Shown here piece after piece: positions 25,861-35,191 of a stretch of 64,000 bases of DNA. The notes below the pieces were generated by a model. The model was not told the DNA's origin. It made no database searches and saw nothing but the letters and a program-made list of their open reading frames with translations. Numbering within the stretch: the first letter of the stretch is position 1; each line of letters opens with the position of its first letter. The translations under genes and the position numbers were made by a program. Source of the DNA: Saccharopolyspora gregorii (lineage in GTDB: Bacteria > Actinomycetota > Actinomycetes > Mycobacteriales > Pseudonocardiaceae); contig NZ_CP059556.1 of NCBI RefSeq assembly GCF_024734405.1, positions 4,526,001 to 4,590,000 on the forward strand. The letters run 5' to 3'.

Positions 25861-26907
25861 TCAGAGGTGCACGACTCGGCCTTCGGCGGCGGAGCGGCGG
25901 GCCGCTTCGATGATCTCCAGCCCGGTGATGGCGTCGGCCGGGTCCACCGGCGGTGCCGAACCGTCGCGCAGCGCGGTGCCCAGCAGGTCGTAGAACTCCG
26001 GGTAGGCGCCGGGCGCGGTCGGCACCCGCCGCGACTCCTCGACGGTGCCGAGCTCGCCCCACAGCGACTCGGCTTCCACGCCCCAGTCCGCGCCGGGCAG
26101 CGCCCCGGCCTTCAGCGCCGCCTCCTGCGGGTCGAGCCCGTACTTCGTGTAGCCGGCGCGGTCACCGAGCACCCGCAGCCGCGGGCCGTGCTGGGCGCTG
26201 AACTTGCCGACCCACAGGTGCGAGCGGACGCCGCCGGTGTGGGTCAGCGCGAGGAAGGTGTCGTCGTCCACCGCGCTGCCGGGGCGGCGCGCGTCCACTT
26301 CGGCGTAGACGCTCGCGACCGGGCCGAACAGGGCGAGCGCCTGGTCGATGAGGTGGCTGCCCAGGTCGTAGAGCACGCCGCCCGCCTCCTCGGGCCCGCC
26401 GGATTCGCGCCAGCCGGTCTTCGGCGTCGGCACCCAGCGTTCGAACCGGGACTCGAAGCGGTGCACCGCGCCGAGTTCCCCGGCGTCGATCAGCCCGGCG
26501 AGGGTGCGGAAGTCGTTGTCCCACCGGCGGTTCTGGAACACGGTCAGCAGCAGGTCGCGGCGCCGGGCCTCGGCCACGAGCTCCCGCGCCGCCGCCGCGG
26601 TGGGTGCGAACGGCTTGTCCACCACCACGGGCAGCCCGGCGCGCAGCACCTCGGTGGTGTGCTCGACGTGCAGCCGGTTCGGGCTGGCCACCACCACGAG
26701 GTCGAGCCCACCGCGGTCGAGCAGCGCGGGCACGTCGTCGACGACGGCGGTGCCGGGGTGCGCGGCGTCGAGCGCGGCGCGCCGCTGCGGGTTCCGGGTG
26801 ACCACAGCGGACAGTTCGAGCCCCGGGTTCGCCGCGATCAGCGGTGCGTGGAACACCGCCCCGGCGATGCCGTACCCGACCAACCCCACCCGCAGCGCAG
26901 CACTCAT
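25861..26907 (-). CDS. Gfo/Idh/MocA family oxidoreductase
   Basis: A 348-residue NAD(P)-dependent sugar or inositol dehydrogenase type protein. Rossmann motif RVGLVGYGIAGAVFHAPLI, then VVVASPNRLHVEHT and the catalytic Lys motif VVDKPFAPTAAAA (Lys in place of the usual EKP context). The C-terminal part is the family alpha/beta domain. Substrate unknown. It is preceded upstream by repeat element copy A and is likely transcribed alone. Confidence 0.92.
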   Translation of the reverse strand: MSAALRVGLVGYGIAGAVFHAPLIAANPGLELSAVVTRNPQRRAALDAAHPGTAVVDDVPALLDRGGLDLVVVASPNRLHVEHTTEVLRAGLPVVVDKPFAPTAAAARELVAEARRRDLLLTVFQNRRWDNDFRTLAGLIDAGELGAVHRFESRFERWVPTPKTGWRESGGPEEAGGVLYDLGSHLIDQALALFGPVASVYAEVDARRPGSAVDDDTFLALTHTGGVRSHLWVGKFSAQHGPRLRVLGDRAGYTKYGLDPQEAALKAGALPGADWGVEAESLWGELGTVEESRRVPTAPGAYPEFYDLLGTALRDGSAPPVDPADAITGLEIIEAARRSAAEGRVVHL

Positions 26908-26991
26908 CCCCCCATTACACCGCGCGCCAGCGGTGACGCGGCGCCCGGCCTCACCCCACCAGCGAACCGCCCGGCAAGTCCTACCGCCTTC

Positions 26992-27148
26992 CTGTCAGCG
27001 GCGAAGCCGATGAGCTGACGACCACGCACGCAACGGGACCACCCGCGGGTTCTCAGCTGTTCCCTCGCGAGGACAGCTTTTTCGTATGTGGCGGAGCCAC
27101 ATGCGAAAAAGATCCCGCAGCGAGGGAACAGCTGAGGTTCCGCCACCC
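26992..27148. repeat. Structured intergenic element, copy A
   Basis: First of three related elements. Order: hairpin 1 (TCAGCGGC-GAA-GCCGATGA, 26995-27013, one mismatch); a conserved GACCACCCGCGGGTTC; left main arm 27053-27068; inner stem 27077-27092 with 27096-27111 around loop GGA; right main arm 27120-27135; then GGTTCCGCCACCC. The main stem is 16 perfect bp; its variable part is TGTTCCCT paired with AGGGAACA. The inner stem is 16 bp with one G-U. It lies downstream of the response regulator stop and upstream of the Gfo/Idh start. Confidence 0.9.
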
Positions 27149-27180
27149 GCCCCACAACGCAGCAGAAGAGCCGAAAAGTC

Positions 27181-27873
27181 CTAAACCGAGGCCTCGGGAC
27201 CGTTCACCTGGCCCGGCGAGACGAGCCCCGTCTCGTAGGCGGTGATCACCAGCTGGGTCCGCGAGCTCAGGTGCAGCTTCTGCATCACGTGGTACAGGTG
27301 CGATTTCACCGTCAGCTCGGCCAGCCCGAGGTTCCGCGCGATGTCGGCGTTCGAGCCGCCGCGCGCCACCTCCAGCAGCACGTCCAGCTCGCGGTTGGTG
27401 AGCCCGCTGAGCTCGGTGGAGGCGTCCCGGACGCCGAGCGAGGCGAACCTGGTCAGCAGCCGCCGCGTCACGCGCGGCGCCAGCAGCGCCTCCCCGGCGG
27501 CGACGGTGTGCACCGCGCGCACCAGCTCCTCCGGCGGGGCGTCCTTGAGCAGGAACCCGCTGGCCCCGGCGCGCAGCGCCGCGTACACGTACTCGTCGAG
27601 GTCGTGCACGGTGAGCATGATGACCGAGGTCCCGCCCTCGGTGGCGGTCATGATCTCGCGGGCCGCGCTGATGCCGTCCATCCCGGGCATCCGCACGTCC
27701 ATCAGCACCACGTCGGGGCGCCGCCTGCGCACGGAGGCCACCGCGGCGGCACCGTCCTCGGCTTCGGCGAGAACTCGCAGGTCGGGCTCGGCGGACAGCA
27801 GCGCCACCAGTCCCGCGCGGATCATCGCCTGGTCGTCGGCGACGAGCACCGTCGTCTCCGCGGGGTGCTCCAC
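27181..27873 (-). CDS. NarL/LuxR-type response regulator
   Basis: A 230-residue response regulator. Receiver domain with acidic pair D13-D14, phospho-acceptor D59 (VVLMDVRMPGMDGI) and Lys in FLLKDAPPEE; C-terminal LuxR-type HTH (LTNRELDVLLEVARG, then NADIARNLGLAELTVKSHLY). Of two adjacent GTG codons the second sits six bases from AGGAGG and is chosen. It pairs with the histidine kinase just upstream, so phosphorylation by that kinase is expected. Its targets are not evident. Confidence 0.94.
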   Translation of the reverse strand: MEHPAETTVLVADDQAMIRAGLVALLSAEPDLRVLAEAEDGAAAVASVRRRRPDVVLMDVRMPGMDGISAAREIMTATEGGTSVIMLTVHDLDEYVYAALRAGASGFLLKDAPPEELVRAVHTVAAGEALLAPRVTRRLLTRFASLGVRDASTELSGLTNRELDVLLEVARGGSNADIARNLGLAELTVKSHLYHVMQKLHLSSRTQLVITAYETGLVSPGQVNGPEASV

Positions 27874-27931
27874 CACGGACCTCCTCGGTTCGGGCCGCCG
27901 CGCACCGGCCGGAACCGGCTTCAAATACGGG

Positions 27932-29176
27932 TCAGGCAAGGTCCGAATTTTCCGGGCACGGTAGCACGGCCGCCAAGTGGAACCCGTTCGAAACCGGGTG
28001 CGCGGTGAACGTCCCGCCCAGCAGCGCGACGCGTTCCCGCAGGCCGATGAGCCCGCGGCCCGATCCACCGCCGCGCACCGGGGACAGTCCGGGCACCTTC
28101 TCGGCGAGTCCGCGCGCGAAGCTGTCCGGCCCGGTGGCGTGGTTGGTGACCTCCAGGCGCAGCGCGCCGCTGCCGTAGTCCAGCAGGACCCGGGCGTAGC
28201 CGCTGCCCGCGTGCTTGAGCACGTTCGTCACGGCTTCCTGCACGATGCGGTAGGCCGCCATCTCCACGCCGGGCCCGAGTTCGCGCACCTCGCCGCGGCG
28301 GTCCAGCCGCCACACGACACCGGTGCCGCGCACCGATTCCACCAGGTGGTCCACCCGGTGCAGGCCGGGTGCGGGATGCCGACCGGGATCGTCGCCGGAA
28401 GCGGCGCCCTGCTCCGCGGGTTCTTCGCGCAACCTGCCGAGCAGGCCGCGGAGTTCGCCGAGCGCGGCCCGCGAGGTGTGCTCCAGTTCGCGCAGCGTCT
28501 GCTCCGCGTGCCCCGGGTCCCGGTCCACGAGCGCCCGGGCGACGCCGGCGCGCAGCGCCACCACGGACAGGTTGTGCGAGACGATGTCGTGGAACTCGCG
28601 GGCGATGCGGGCCCGCTCCCCCGCGACCGCCTCGGCCGCGAGCTGGTCCCGAGCCTGGTCGAGCAGTTCCACGGTGTGCTCCAGCTGGGCGGCCCGCTGC
28701 CTGCCGAAGCGGACGGCGTAGGCGAGCCCGACGACCATGAACAGGTCGATGGACGCCATCACGGTGCTCACGAACGCGGACAACGGCGGGTCGTACCACG
28801 AGTACAGCACCGGCCAGAGCATCGCGAGCACGGTGGCCGTCACGGCCCCCACGGTCCCACTCCGCTGGCAGACCGAGTACACGCCCACCAGGATCGTGAA
28901 GTTCAGCGGGTTCTCCGGCACTCCCACCAGGGTCAACGTGGTCGCCGCGGCCAAGCCCGCCAGCAGCGACACCCACGGCCACCTGCGCCGCACCAGCAGC
29001 AGCGCGAAGGCGGGCACGGTGACCAGCATCATCGACCACCAGGGCCGCCCGGGCGGCCCTGGTGATTCGAGATGCAGGATCAGGGCGTGCATGACGGTGA
29101 ACAGCACGACCATGGCGAGGTCGAGCAGGAACGCTCGTTTCACCAACGCATTCGGCACGCCCCGCAGTATGCGCAC
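27932..29176 (-). CDS. Sensor histidine kinase (NarL-partner, HisKA_3 type)
   Basis: A 414-residue kinase. About five or six membrane helices fill residues 12-158 with almost no extracellular loop, the form thought to sense membrane or intracellular signals. HisKA_3 phospho-His is H196 (ARIAREFHDIVSHNLSVV); the ATPase domain carries RIVQEAVTNVLKHAG and GRGLIGLRERVALLGG. It is 58 bases upstream of its response regulator. A disordered Glu/Gly/Asp stretch (around residues 250-265) separates dimer and ATPase domains. Confidence 0.94.
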   Translation of the reverse strand: MRILRGVPNALVKRAFLLDLAMVVLFTVMHALILHLESPGPPGRPWWSMMLVTVPAFALLLVRRRWPWVSLLAGLAAATTLTLVGVPENPLNFTILVGVYSVCQRSGTVGAVTATVLAMLWPVLYSWYDPPLSAFVSTVMASIDLFMVVGLAYAVRFGRQRAAQLEHTVELLDQARDQLAAEAVAGERARIAREFHDIVSHNLSVVALRAGVARALVDRDPGHAEQTLRELEHTSRAALGELRGLLGRLREEPAEQGAASGDDPGRHPAPGLHRVDHLVESVRGTGVVWRLDRRGEVRELGPGVEMAAYRIVQEAVTNVLKHAGSGYARVLLDYGSGALRLEVTNHATGPDSFARGLAEKVPGLSPVRGGGSGRGLIGLRERVALLGGTFTAHPVSNGFHLAAVLPCPENSDLA

Positions 29177-29191
29177 ACCGAGTGCCCGAAA

Positions 29192-29821
29192 TCAGTAGCC
29201 GCGGGCGACCCATTCATCGAACTGGGGCAAAACCTCGGCAATCGTCGTGCTCTCTCCGTGACCGGGGTGCACGGTGGTCACCTCGGGCAGCGTGAGCAAC
29301 CGGTCCCGGATGGACTCGACGAGCACGCCGAAGTCCGAGTAGGACCGTCCGGTGGCGCCGGGTCCGCCCGCGAACAGGGTGTCGCCGGTGAACACGGTGC
29401 CCAGGTCCGCCGAGTACAGGCACACCGAGCCAGGCGCGTGCCCCGGGGTGTGCAGCACCTGCAGCCCGGTGCCCGCGACGCCGATGACCTGCCGGTCGGC
29501 GAGGGTGCGCTCGGGTTCCCGGTCCGGGTGGGTGAGCTGCCACAGCACCTGGTCGTCGGGGTGCAGGAAGATCGGGGCGCCGACCTCCGCCGCGAGCTCG
29601 GGTGCCTTGCGCACGTGGTCGTCGTGGGCGTGGGTGGCGAGGATCGCCAGCACGGTGCGCCCGTCGATCAGCTTCTTGATCGCGTCGACGTCGTGCGGGA
29701 CGTCGATGACGACGCACTCCTGGTCGTCGCCGACGACCCACGCGTTGTTGTCCACCTGGTGGGTCTCGCCGTCGAGCGAGAAGGTGCCCGACGTCGTGGT
29801 GTGGTCGATGCGGGCGCTCAT
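29192..29821 (-). CDS. MBL-fold metallo-hydrolase (glyoxalase II-like, mycothiol-linked)
   Basis: A 209-residue metallo-beta-lactamase fold hydrolase. The zinc motif is THAHDDH (ILATHAHDDHVRKAPELA), with TPGHAPGSVCLY, FTGDTLFAGG and VHPGHGESTT supplying the other ligands. The ATG overlaps the stop of the mycothiol-dependent dehydrogenase (ATGA). Actinomycetes often pair these two genes, and the hydrolase is the likely S-formylmycothiol hydrolase or a related thioesterase (inference from context). Confidence 0.9.
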   Translation of the reverse strand: MSARIDHTTTSGTFSLDGETHQVDNNAWVVGDDQECVVIDVPHDVDAIKKLIDGRTVLAILATHAHDDHVRKAPELAAEVGAPIFLHPDDQVLWQLTHPDREPERTLADRQVIGVAGTGLQVLHTPGHAPGSVCLYSADLGTVFTGDTLFAGGPGATGRSYSDFGVLVESIRDRLLTLPEVTTVHPGHGESTTIAEVLPQFDEWVARGY

Positions 29822-30903
29822 CAGAACACCACCACCGAACGGAGGACCTCTCCGTCGTGCATCTTGGTGAAGGCGGACTCGACCTGGTCCAACGAGATCT
29901 CCTCGGTCACGAACTTCTCCAACGGCAACCTGCCCTGCAAATACATCTCCACCAGCATGGGGAAATCCCGGCTCGGCAAGCAATCCCCGTACCAGGACGA
30001 CTTCAACGCACCACCCCGCCCGAACACCTCCAGCAACGGCAACTCCAGCTTCATCTCCGGAGTCGGCACCCCCACCAGCACCACCGTCCCGGCCAGATCC
30101 CGCGCGTAGAACGCCTGCTCATACGTCGCGGGCACCCCCACCGCGTCGATCACCAGATCCGCCCCGAACCCATCGGTGAGCTCCCGGACCGCCGCCACCG
30201 TGTCCACCTCGGCCGCGTTCACCGTGTGCGTGGCACCGAACTCCTCCGCCCACGCCAACTTCGCCGGATCCTTGTCCACCGCGATGATCCGCCGCGCACC
30301 CGCGAAACTCGCCCCCGCGATCGCACCATCACCCACACCGCCGCAGCCGATCACCGCGACCGAATCACCCGGACCCGCACCACCGGTGTTCACCGCCGCA
30401 CCGATCCCCGCCATCACACCGCACCCCAGCAACCCCGCCACCGCAGGCCGCGCCGCCGGATCCACCTTCGTGCACTGACCCGCATGCACCAACGTCTTCT
30501 CCGCGAACGCACCGATCCCCAACGCCGGCGACAACGCAGTCCCATCCAGCAACGTCATCGGCTGCGCCGCGTTGTGCGTGTCGAAGCAGTACTGCGGACG
30601 ACCCCGCCTACACGCCCGACACACCCCGCACACCGCACGCCAGTTCAACACCACGAAATCACCGGGTTCGAGATCCACCACCCCGGCCCCCACCGACTCC
30701 ACCACACCGGCCGCCTCGTGCCCCAGCAAGAACGGGAACTCGTCATTGATCCCGCCCTCCCGATAATGCAGATCCGTGTGGCACACCCCGCACGCCTGCA
30801 CCCGCACCACCGCCTCACCCGGACCGGGGTCGGGGACGATGATGTCGACGACCTCGACCGGTGCTCCCTTGCCGGTCGCCACGACGGCGCGAACCTCGGA
30901 CAC
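29821..30903 (-). CDS. mscR: S-(hydroxymethyl)mycothiol dehydrogenase (formaldehyde/S-nitrosomycothiol)
   Basis: A 360-residue zinc alcohol dehydrogenase. Catalytic zinc region [15 protein letters not shown] and GHEAAGVVE, structural zinc cysteines [20 protein letters not shown], and cofactor site [17 protein letters not shown] match MscR. It oxidises the adduct of formaldehyde with mycothiol. A GTG five bases after GGAGG is chosen; one two codons earlier touches the Shine-Dalgarno. Codon use differs from neighbours, with frequent Gly GGT/GGG, Leu TTG, Asp GAT and His CAT, hinting at transfer or a different expression class. Confidence 0.93.
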   Translation of the reverse strand: MSEVRAVVATGKGAPVEVVDIIVPDPGPGEAVVRVQACGVCHTDLHYREGGINDEFPFLLGHEAAGVVESVGAGVVDLEPGDFVVLNWRAVCGVCRACRRGRPQYCFDTHNAAQPMTLLDGTALSPALGIGAFAEKTLVHAGQCTKVDPAARPAVAGLLGCGVMAGIGAAVNTGGAGPGDSVAVIGCGGVGDGAIAGASFAGARRIIAVDKDPAKLAWAEEFGATHTVNAAEVDTVAAVRELTDGFGADLVIDAVGVPATYEQAFYARDLAGTVVLVGVPTPEMKLELPLLEVFGRGGALKSSWYGDCLPSRDFPMLVEMYLQGRLPLEKFVTEEISLDQVESAFTKMHDGEVLRSVVVF

Positions 30904-31162
30904 GTACACCTCCAGGAGTGGGTTTCCGCCGCCCGAACAGCCGCAGTCGCGCGGCCGCGGGCGCTCTTAAGAACAGGGCCGGACATGCGCATACCGGCAT
31001 CTCCGGACGATCACGACCATACCCCCCGATCGGCCGTAGCCACCGGGTGCTCGACTGCGGTTCCGTCTGTGAGGGCCCCGCTCGGACCCGCCCCGCTTCG
31101 ACACGGTGTGTGAACCAACGACTACTGTAAGGTGTCGCCGACGGAGGAACGAGGAGCACATC

Positions 31163-31972
31163 ATGGTCGACGCGCAACGCCTGTTGTCCAGGGAGATGGA
31201 CATCGACCGGCCTTGCGCGGCGAGGATCTACGACGCGTTCCTCGGCGGTGGCCACAACTTCGGCGTGGAACGCGAATTCGCCGAGCGGCTGCAGAGCGCG
31301 ATGCCCGGCGTCGCCGGGGTGTTCCGGGACAACCGGGCGTTCCTGCGGCGCACCGTGGAGCACCTGCTGGCGCGCGGCGTGCGGCAGTTCCTGGAGCTCG
31401 GCTCCGGGATACCGACCATCGGGCACGTGCACGAGGTCGCCGCCCGCCGCACCCGCCGGTTCAGCGTGCTGTACGTGGACAACGAGCCGCTCACCGTCGC
31501 GCACAGCAGGCCGCTGCTCGACGCCGAACCGCGCGCCGCGATCATCCACGCCGACATCCGCGAACCCGACGCGGTCCTCGGCTCCCGCGACGTCGCGAAC
31601 CTCATCGACTTCTCCGAGCCGGTCGCGCTGGTGATGTCGGCGGTGCTGCACTTCGTGCCGGACGACGACGATCCGATGCGGCTGGTGCGCGCCTACCAGG
31701 ACGCGGTGGTGCCCGGCAGCGCGCTCGTGCTCTCCCACCTGTGCGCCAGCGAGGAGCCGGAGCCGATGAACCTGCTGGCGGCGTTCTACGAGGAGACCGC
31801 GGACCCGGTGGTGGCGCGCCCCGCCGAGTGGATCACCGAGTGCTTCGGCGCGTTCGCACGGCAGCCGCCCGGCACCTGCTACATCGGCGACTGGCGGCCG
31901 GAACCGGACCAGCCGCCGCACCGCCACCCCCGCTACCGCATCCTCCACGGCGGCCTCGCCCGCAAACCCTGA
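31163..31972 (+). CDS. SAM-dependent methyltransferase, DUF574 (PF04672) family
   Basis: A 269-residue class I methyltransferase of the family abundant in actinomycetes. The N-terminal RIYDAFLGGGHNFGVERE is the family hallmark, followed by SAM motif I QFLELGSGIPTIGHVHE and acidic residue LYVDNEPLTVAHS. The ATG follows GAGGAG. A TACTGT hexamer at 31123-31128 may be the -10. Substrates of this family are mostly unknown. Confidence 0.93.
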   Translation: MVDAQRLLSREMDIDRPCAARIYDAFLGGGHNFGVEREFAERLQSAMPGVAGVFRDNRAFLRRTVEHLLARGVRQFLELGSGIPTIGHVHEVAARRTRRFSVLYVDNEPLTVAHSRPLLDAEPRAAIIHADIREPDAVLGSRDVANLIDFSEPVALVMSAVLHFVPDDDDPMRLVRAYQDAVVPGSALVLSHLCASEEPEPMNLLAAFYEETADPVVARPAEWITECFGAFARQPPGTCYIGDWRPEPDQPPHRHPRYRILHGGLARKP

Positions 31973-32023
31973 TCGAACAAGCACCCCCGGCCCCAAGGCG
32001 ACGCCTCCGGGCGAGTGGGGCCT

Positions 32024-32052
32024 CGGCCCACGTCCGTCGGGCGGGTGGGCCG
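32024..32052. terminator. Hairpin terminator between convergent genes
   Basis: CGGCCCAC and GTGGGCCG form a perfect 8-bp stem with a 13-base loop between the methyltransferase and MFS stops. An overlapping alternative stem, GTGGGGCC with GGCCCAC, ends at 32031. Confidence 0.5.
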
Positions 32053-32053
32053 T

Positions 32054-33238
32054 TCACCTGGATGCGGGGCGGACGAAGAGGAGCAGGATTCCGGCGATGA
32101 TCGCGGCCGCCCCCGCGGCGAGCCACGCCGCGGCGAGACCGGCGTGTTCGCCGAGGAACCCGAACAGCAGCGGTCCCGCGCTGCCGCCGAAGTAGATGCC
32201 GGTCTGGGTGAACGAAGTCGCGCTCGCCACCCGATCCGGAGCGATCTTGGCGACGGAGAAGTTCAGCAGCCCCGGCCACGCCCAGCCCGCGCCGAACCCG
32301 ATGGACACGCCGATCAGGAACAACGTCGTCGACCCCGCCGCCATCAGCGCGTACCCGAGCGAGCCGACGACCAGCATGATCGTGATCACCCGCAGCAGGT
32401 TCACCTCCCAGCGGTCGGCGACCACCCCGGCCAGCAGCCGGATCGTCAGCCCGGCCGCCGACGCCAGCGACAGCACCAGTCCCGCGGCCGACGGGCTGAA
32501 CCCGACGTCCACGGCGGTGGTGGTCACGAACGCGCCCTGCGCGTTGGCGGCGGCCGAACCGAGCCCTCCGGCGATGGCGATCAGCAGCAGCGCCACGAAC
32601 CGGGATTCCCCGCCCGATCCGGCCGCCGCGGGACGGGTGGAGCGCTCCGCCTGCGGCAGCGAGGGCACGAACGCCGCGGCCAGCAGCCCGGCGATCCCGG
32701 CGAACACGAACACCCAGCGCCAGCCGATGGTCAGCGCGATCGCGGGCACCGCCGCCCCGGCGAGCAGCGTGGCGAGCGGGATCGAGGACTGCTTCACGCC
32801 GAACCCCGTGCCGCGCCGGTGCGCGGGCACGCCCTGGGTGATCAGCAGGTTCGCCGCGGGCTGCGCCAGCGAGTTCGGCAGCCCGGACAGGCACAGCAGC
32901 ACCAGGAGCCAGCCCGCGTCGCGCACCGTGGCGATGCCCAGCAGGCACACCGCACTGCCCGCGGCGCCCAGGCGCATGCCCAGCCGGGAGCCGATGCGCT
33001 CCACCACCCAGCCCATGAAGCGGGAGGCGAGGGCCGCGACGGCGAAGAACGCGGCGGCCGAACCGCCCAGCAGCGCGGCGCCGAATCCGAGTTCCCGCTG
33101 CAGCTGGACGCCGAGCCCGCCGACGAGGAACACCGGGAACACGCCGACGGTGACGACCGCCGCGACCGAGCTGAGCACCCGGACGGGCCCGACCTGGCGT
33201 ACCTGCGGGGGACCGCCACCGACCACCGCTGCCGCCAT
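32054..33238 (-). CDS. MFS transporter
   Basis: A 394-residue, 12-helix major facilitator protein starting after GGAGGA. It has the A-like motif FMGWVVERIGSRLGMRLGA between helices 2 and 3 and ADRWEVNLLRV in the second half. The overall pattern is that of the CynX/NimT or oxalate/formate-like group; the direction of transport and the substrate are not evident. It is divergent from an amidase, which might handle the transported compound. Confidence 0.88.
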   Translation of the reverse strand: MAAAVVGGGPPQVRQVGPVRVLSSVAAVVTVGVFPVFLVGGLGVQLQRELGFGAALLGGSAAAFFAVAALASRFMGWVVERIGSRLGMRLGAAGSAVCLLGIATVRDAGWLLVLLCLSGLPNSLAQPAANLLITQGVPAHRRGTGFGVKQSSIPLATLLAGAAVPAIALTIGWRWVFVFAGIAGLLAAAFVPSLPQAERSTRPAAAGSGGESRFVALLLIAIAGGLGSAAANAQGAFVTTTAVDVGFSPSAAGLVLSLASAAGLTIRLLAGVVADRWEVNLLRVITIMLVVGSLGYALMAAGSTTLFLIGVSIGFGAGWAWPGLLNFSVAKIAPDRVASATSFTQTGIYFGGSAGPLLFGFLGEHAGLAAAWLAAGAAAIIAGILLLFVRPASR

Positions 33239-33308
33239 CGGTCCTCCTCCGTTCGTCGGCCGCCACCGGCGGGCAAGCCCGCCACCAGCGTGTGAACCGC
33301 GGAACCGT

Positions 33309-33321
33309 TTAGCAACGCTAA
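33309..33321. promoter_or_regulatory. Small inverted repeat TTAGC-AAC-GCTAA in a divergent region
   Basis: AT-rich for this genome and central between the divergent MFS and amidase genes. The size suits a half of a dimeric regulator site or an operator; no regulator gene is adjacent. Confidence 0.3.
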
Positions 33322-33451
33322 CGTGACGCATCCCTCCGGAGCGCCACGCGAATGCGCTCGTCCGCCGTCTTGACGTCGCGCCCGCCACCCGCCACGGTCG
33401 ATCAGGTGGCCATCGACGGCCACGTGTGGACGCGGACTGGAGGCGGGCCGG

Positions 33452-34903
33452 GTGGGCGCCGAGTTGAGCGGGATCCCGTCGGCGAACGTGCCCGAGCCCG
33501 TGCGGCTCGACGCGGTCGAGCTGTCCTGGTCGATCCGGCAGCGCGAGCTGAGCTGCGTGCAGGTCGCCGAAGCGTTCCTCACCCAGATCGACCGGTTCAA
33601 CCCGCTGGTCAACGCCATCGTCTCCCGCGCCGACGAGGAGGACGTGCTCGCGCAGGCCCGCGCCCGGGACGCCGAGCTGGACCGCGGCGAGTGCGCCGGG
33701 TGGATGCACGGGTTCCCGATCGCGGTGAAGGACCTCAGCGACGCGGCCGGTTTCCCCACCACGCAGGGCTTCCAGCGGCAGGAACCCGCCACGGCGGACG
33801 CGCTGTTCGTGCGCCGGATGAAGGAGGCCGGCGCGATCGTCGTGGGCAAGACGAACGTCCCCGAGTTCGGGCTCGGCTCGCACACCTTCAACTCGCTGTT
33901 CGGCACCACCACCAACCCGTACGACCTGTCCCGCACCGCCGGGGGCAGCAGCGGCGGCGCCGCGGCGGCGCTGGCGATGCGGATGCTGCCGGTCGCCGAC
34001 GGCAGCGACTTCATGGGTTCGCTGCGGACGCCCGCCGCGTTCTGCAACGTGCTGTCGCTGCGGCCCGGGTTCGGCCGGGTGCCCACGCCCGGGTTCCTCG
34101 GCGAACCGTCCGTGGTGGGGCCGATGGCGCGCACCATCCGGGACCTGGCGATGCTGCTGTCCACGATGGCCGGTCCGGACGAGCGGGCGCCGTTGAGCCT
34201 GCCGCAGGACCCGGCGCTGTTCACCGGATCGCCGCGCCGCGACGTCGCGGGCCTGCGCATCGGCTGGATGGGCGACTTCGACGGCTACCTGCCGACGGAG
34301 CCGGGCGTGCTGGAGCTGTGCGCGGACGCGGCACGGCTGTTCGAGCGGCTGGGCTGCGTGGTGGAACCGGCGCCGCGGCTGCCCGTCGAGCAGGCGTGGG
34401 AGACGTTCCTGCTGTGGCGGCGGTGGATGCTCGGCGAGTCGCTGCACGAGGTGCACCGCTCCCCCACCGCCCGCGCCCGGATGAAACCCGAGGCGCAGTA
34501 CGAGGTGGACGGCTACCTGGAGCTGGGGGTGCGCGACATCGCGGCGGCGCGCGCCGGCCGGGACGCGTGGCGCGAGTCCGTGTCGGACCTGTTCGACCGC
34601 TTCGACTTCCTGCTCGCGCCCAGCACCCAGGTGTTCCCGTTCGACGCGGACCTGCGCTGGCCCGCGGAGATCGACGGCACCGCGATGGACACCTACCACC
34701 GGTGGATGGAGGTGTCGGCGCCGTGGACCTTGTCCGGGCATCCGGTGCTGAACCTGCCCGCCGGGTTCAACGACGCGGGACTGCCGACCGGGGTGCAGCT
34801 GATCGGTCCCGGGCACGGCGAGTGGCCGCTGCTGCAGCTCGGTCACGCCTACGAGCAGGCGAGCGACTGGACGCACACCGTGCTCCCGCCGCCGTTGACC
34901 TGA
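33452..34903 (+). CDS. Amidase signature family protein
   Basis: A 483-residue serine hydrolase with the Ser-cisSer-Lys triad. The Lys is in GFPIAVKDLSDAAGFPTT, the Gly/Ser-rich signature is TAGGSSGGAAAALAMRMLPV, and the second Ser region is DGSDFMGSLRTPAAFCN, a variant of the usual DGGGSIR form shared with amidases that act on urethanes or small amides. It contains an ending typical of the family (GLPTGVQLIGPGHGEW). The GTG start is eight bases after GGAGG. Substrate unknown. Confidence 0.92.
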   Translation: MGAELSGIPSANVPEPVRLDAVELSWSIRQRELSCVQVAEAFLTQIDRFNPLVNAIVSRADEEDVLAQARARDAELDRGECAGWMHGFPIAVKDLSDAAGFPTTQGFQRQEPATADALFVRRMKEAGAIVVGKTNVPEFGLGSHTFNSLFGTTTNPYDLSRTAGGSSGGAAAALAMRMLPVADGSDFMGSLRTPAAFCNVLSLRPGFGRVPTPGFLGEPSVVGPMARTIRDLAMLLSTMAGPDERAPLSLPQDPALFTGSPRRDVAGLRIGWMGDFDGYLPTEPGVLELCADAARLFERLGCVVEPAPRLPVEQAWETFLLWRRWMLGESLHEVHRSPTARARMKPEAQYEVDGYLELGVRDIAAARAGRDAWRESVSDLFDRFDFLLAPSTQVFPFDADLRWPAEIDGTAMDTYHRWMEVSAPWTLSGHPVLNLPAGFNDAGLPTGVQLIGPGHGEWPLLQLGHAYEQASDWTHTVLPPPLT

Positions 34904-35191
34904 CGGGCTGCCCCCTCCACTGCTGCCGCGCGGCACCGCTGCTCCGGTGTTCCGCTCGCATTGCTCCGATCTTCCGCGATTTCCGGGTGGTGCGGGGGAA
35001 TTCTCGGGTCCGGGATGGCGCCGGGCCGATGATCAGTGCGAACGTCCGTTCCGCGGTCCTCCCGGCGGCGCGCACGTCGCAATTTCTCACGAACTCGGCC
35101 CTTGTTTGATATCTGCGGCGGGGTTCGCCGACCGGGCGCGAACGTGTGCAAGGCTGCACCCGTCAGGTCGGTTTTTCGGGAAGGTGACAAG

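Noticed and set aside
23406-25913. 835-residue plus-strand ORF and similar long antisense ORFs throughout (for example 12085-13818, 566-1387)
   Set aside because: Such frames are expected opposite high-GC genes with G/C third positions; they have Arg/Pro/Ala/His-rich translations and no family features.
32054-34936. 960-residue minus-strand ORF extending the MFS transporter through the amidase
   Set aside because: The extra part is antisense to the amidase; the transporter starts at an ATG after GGAGGA.
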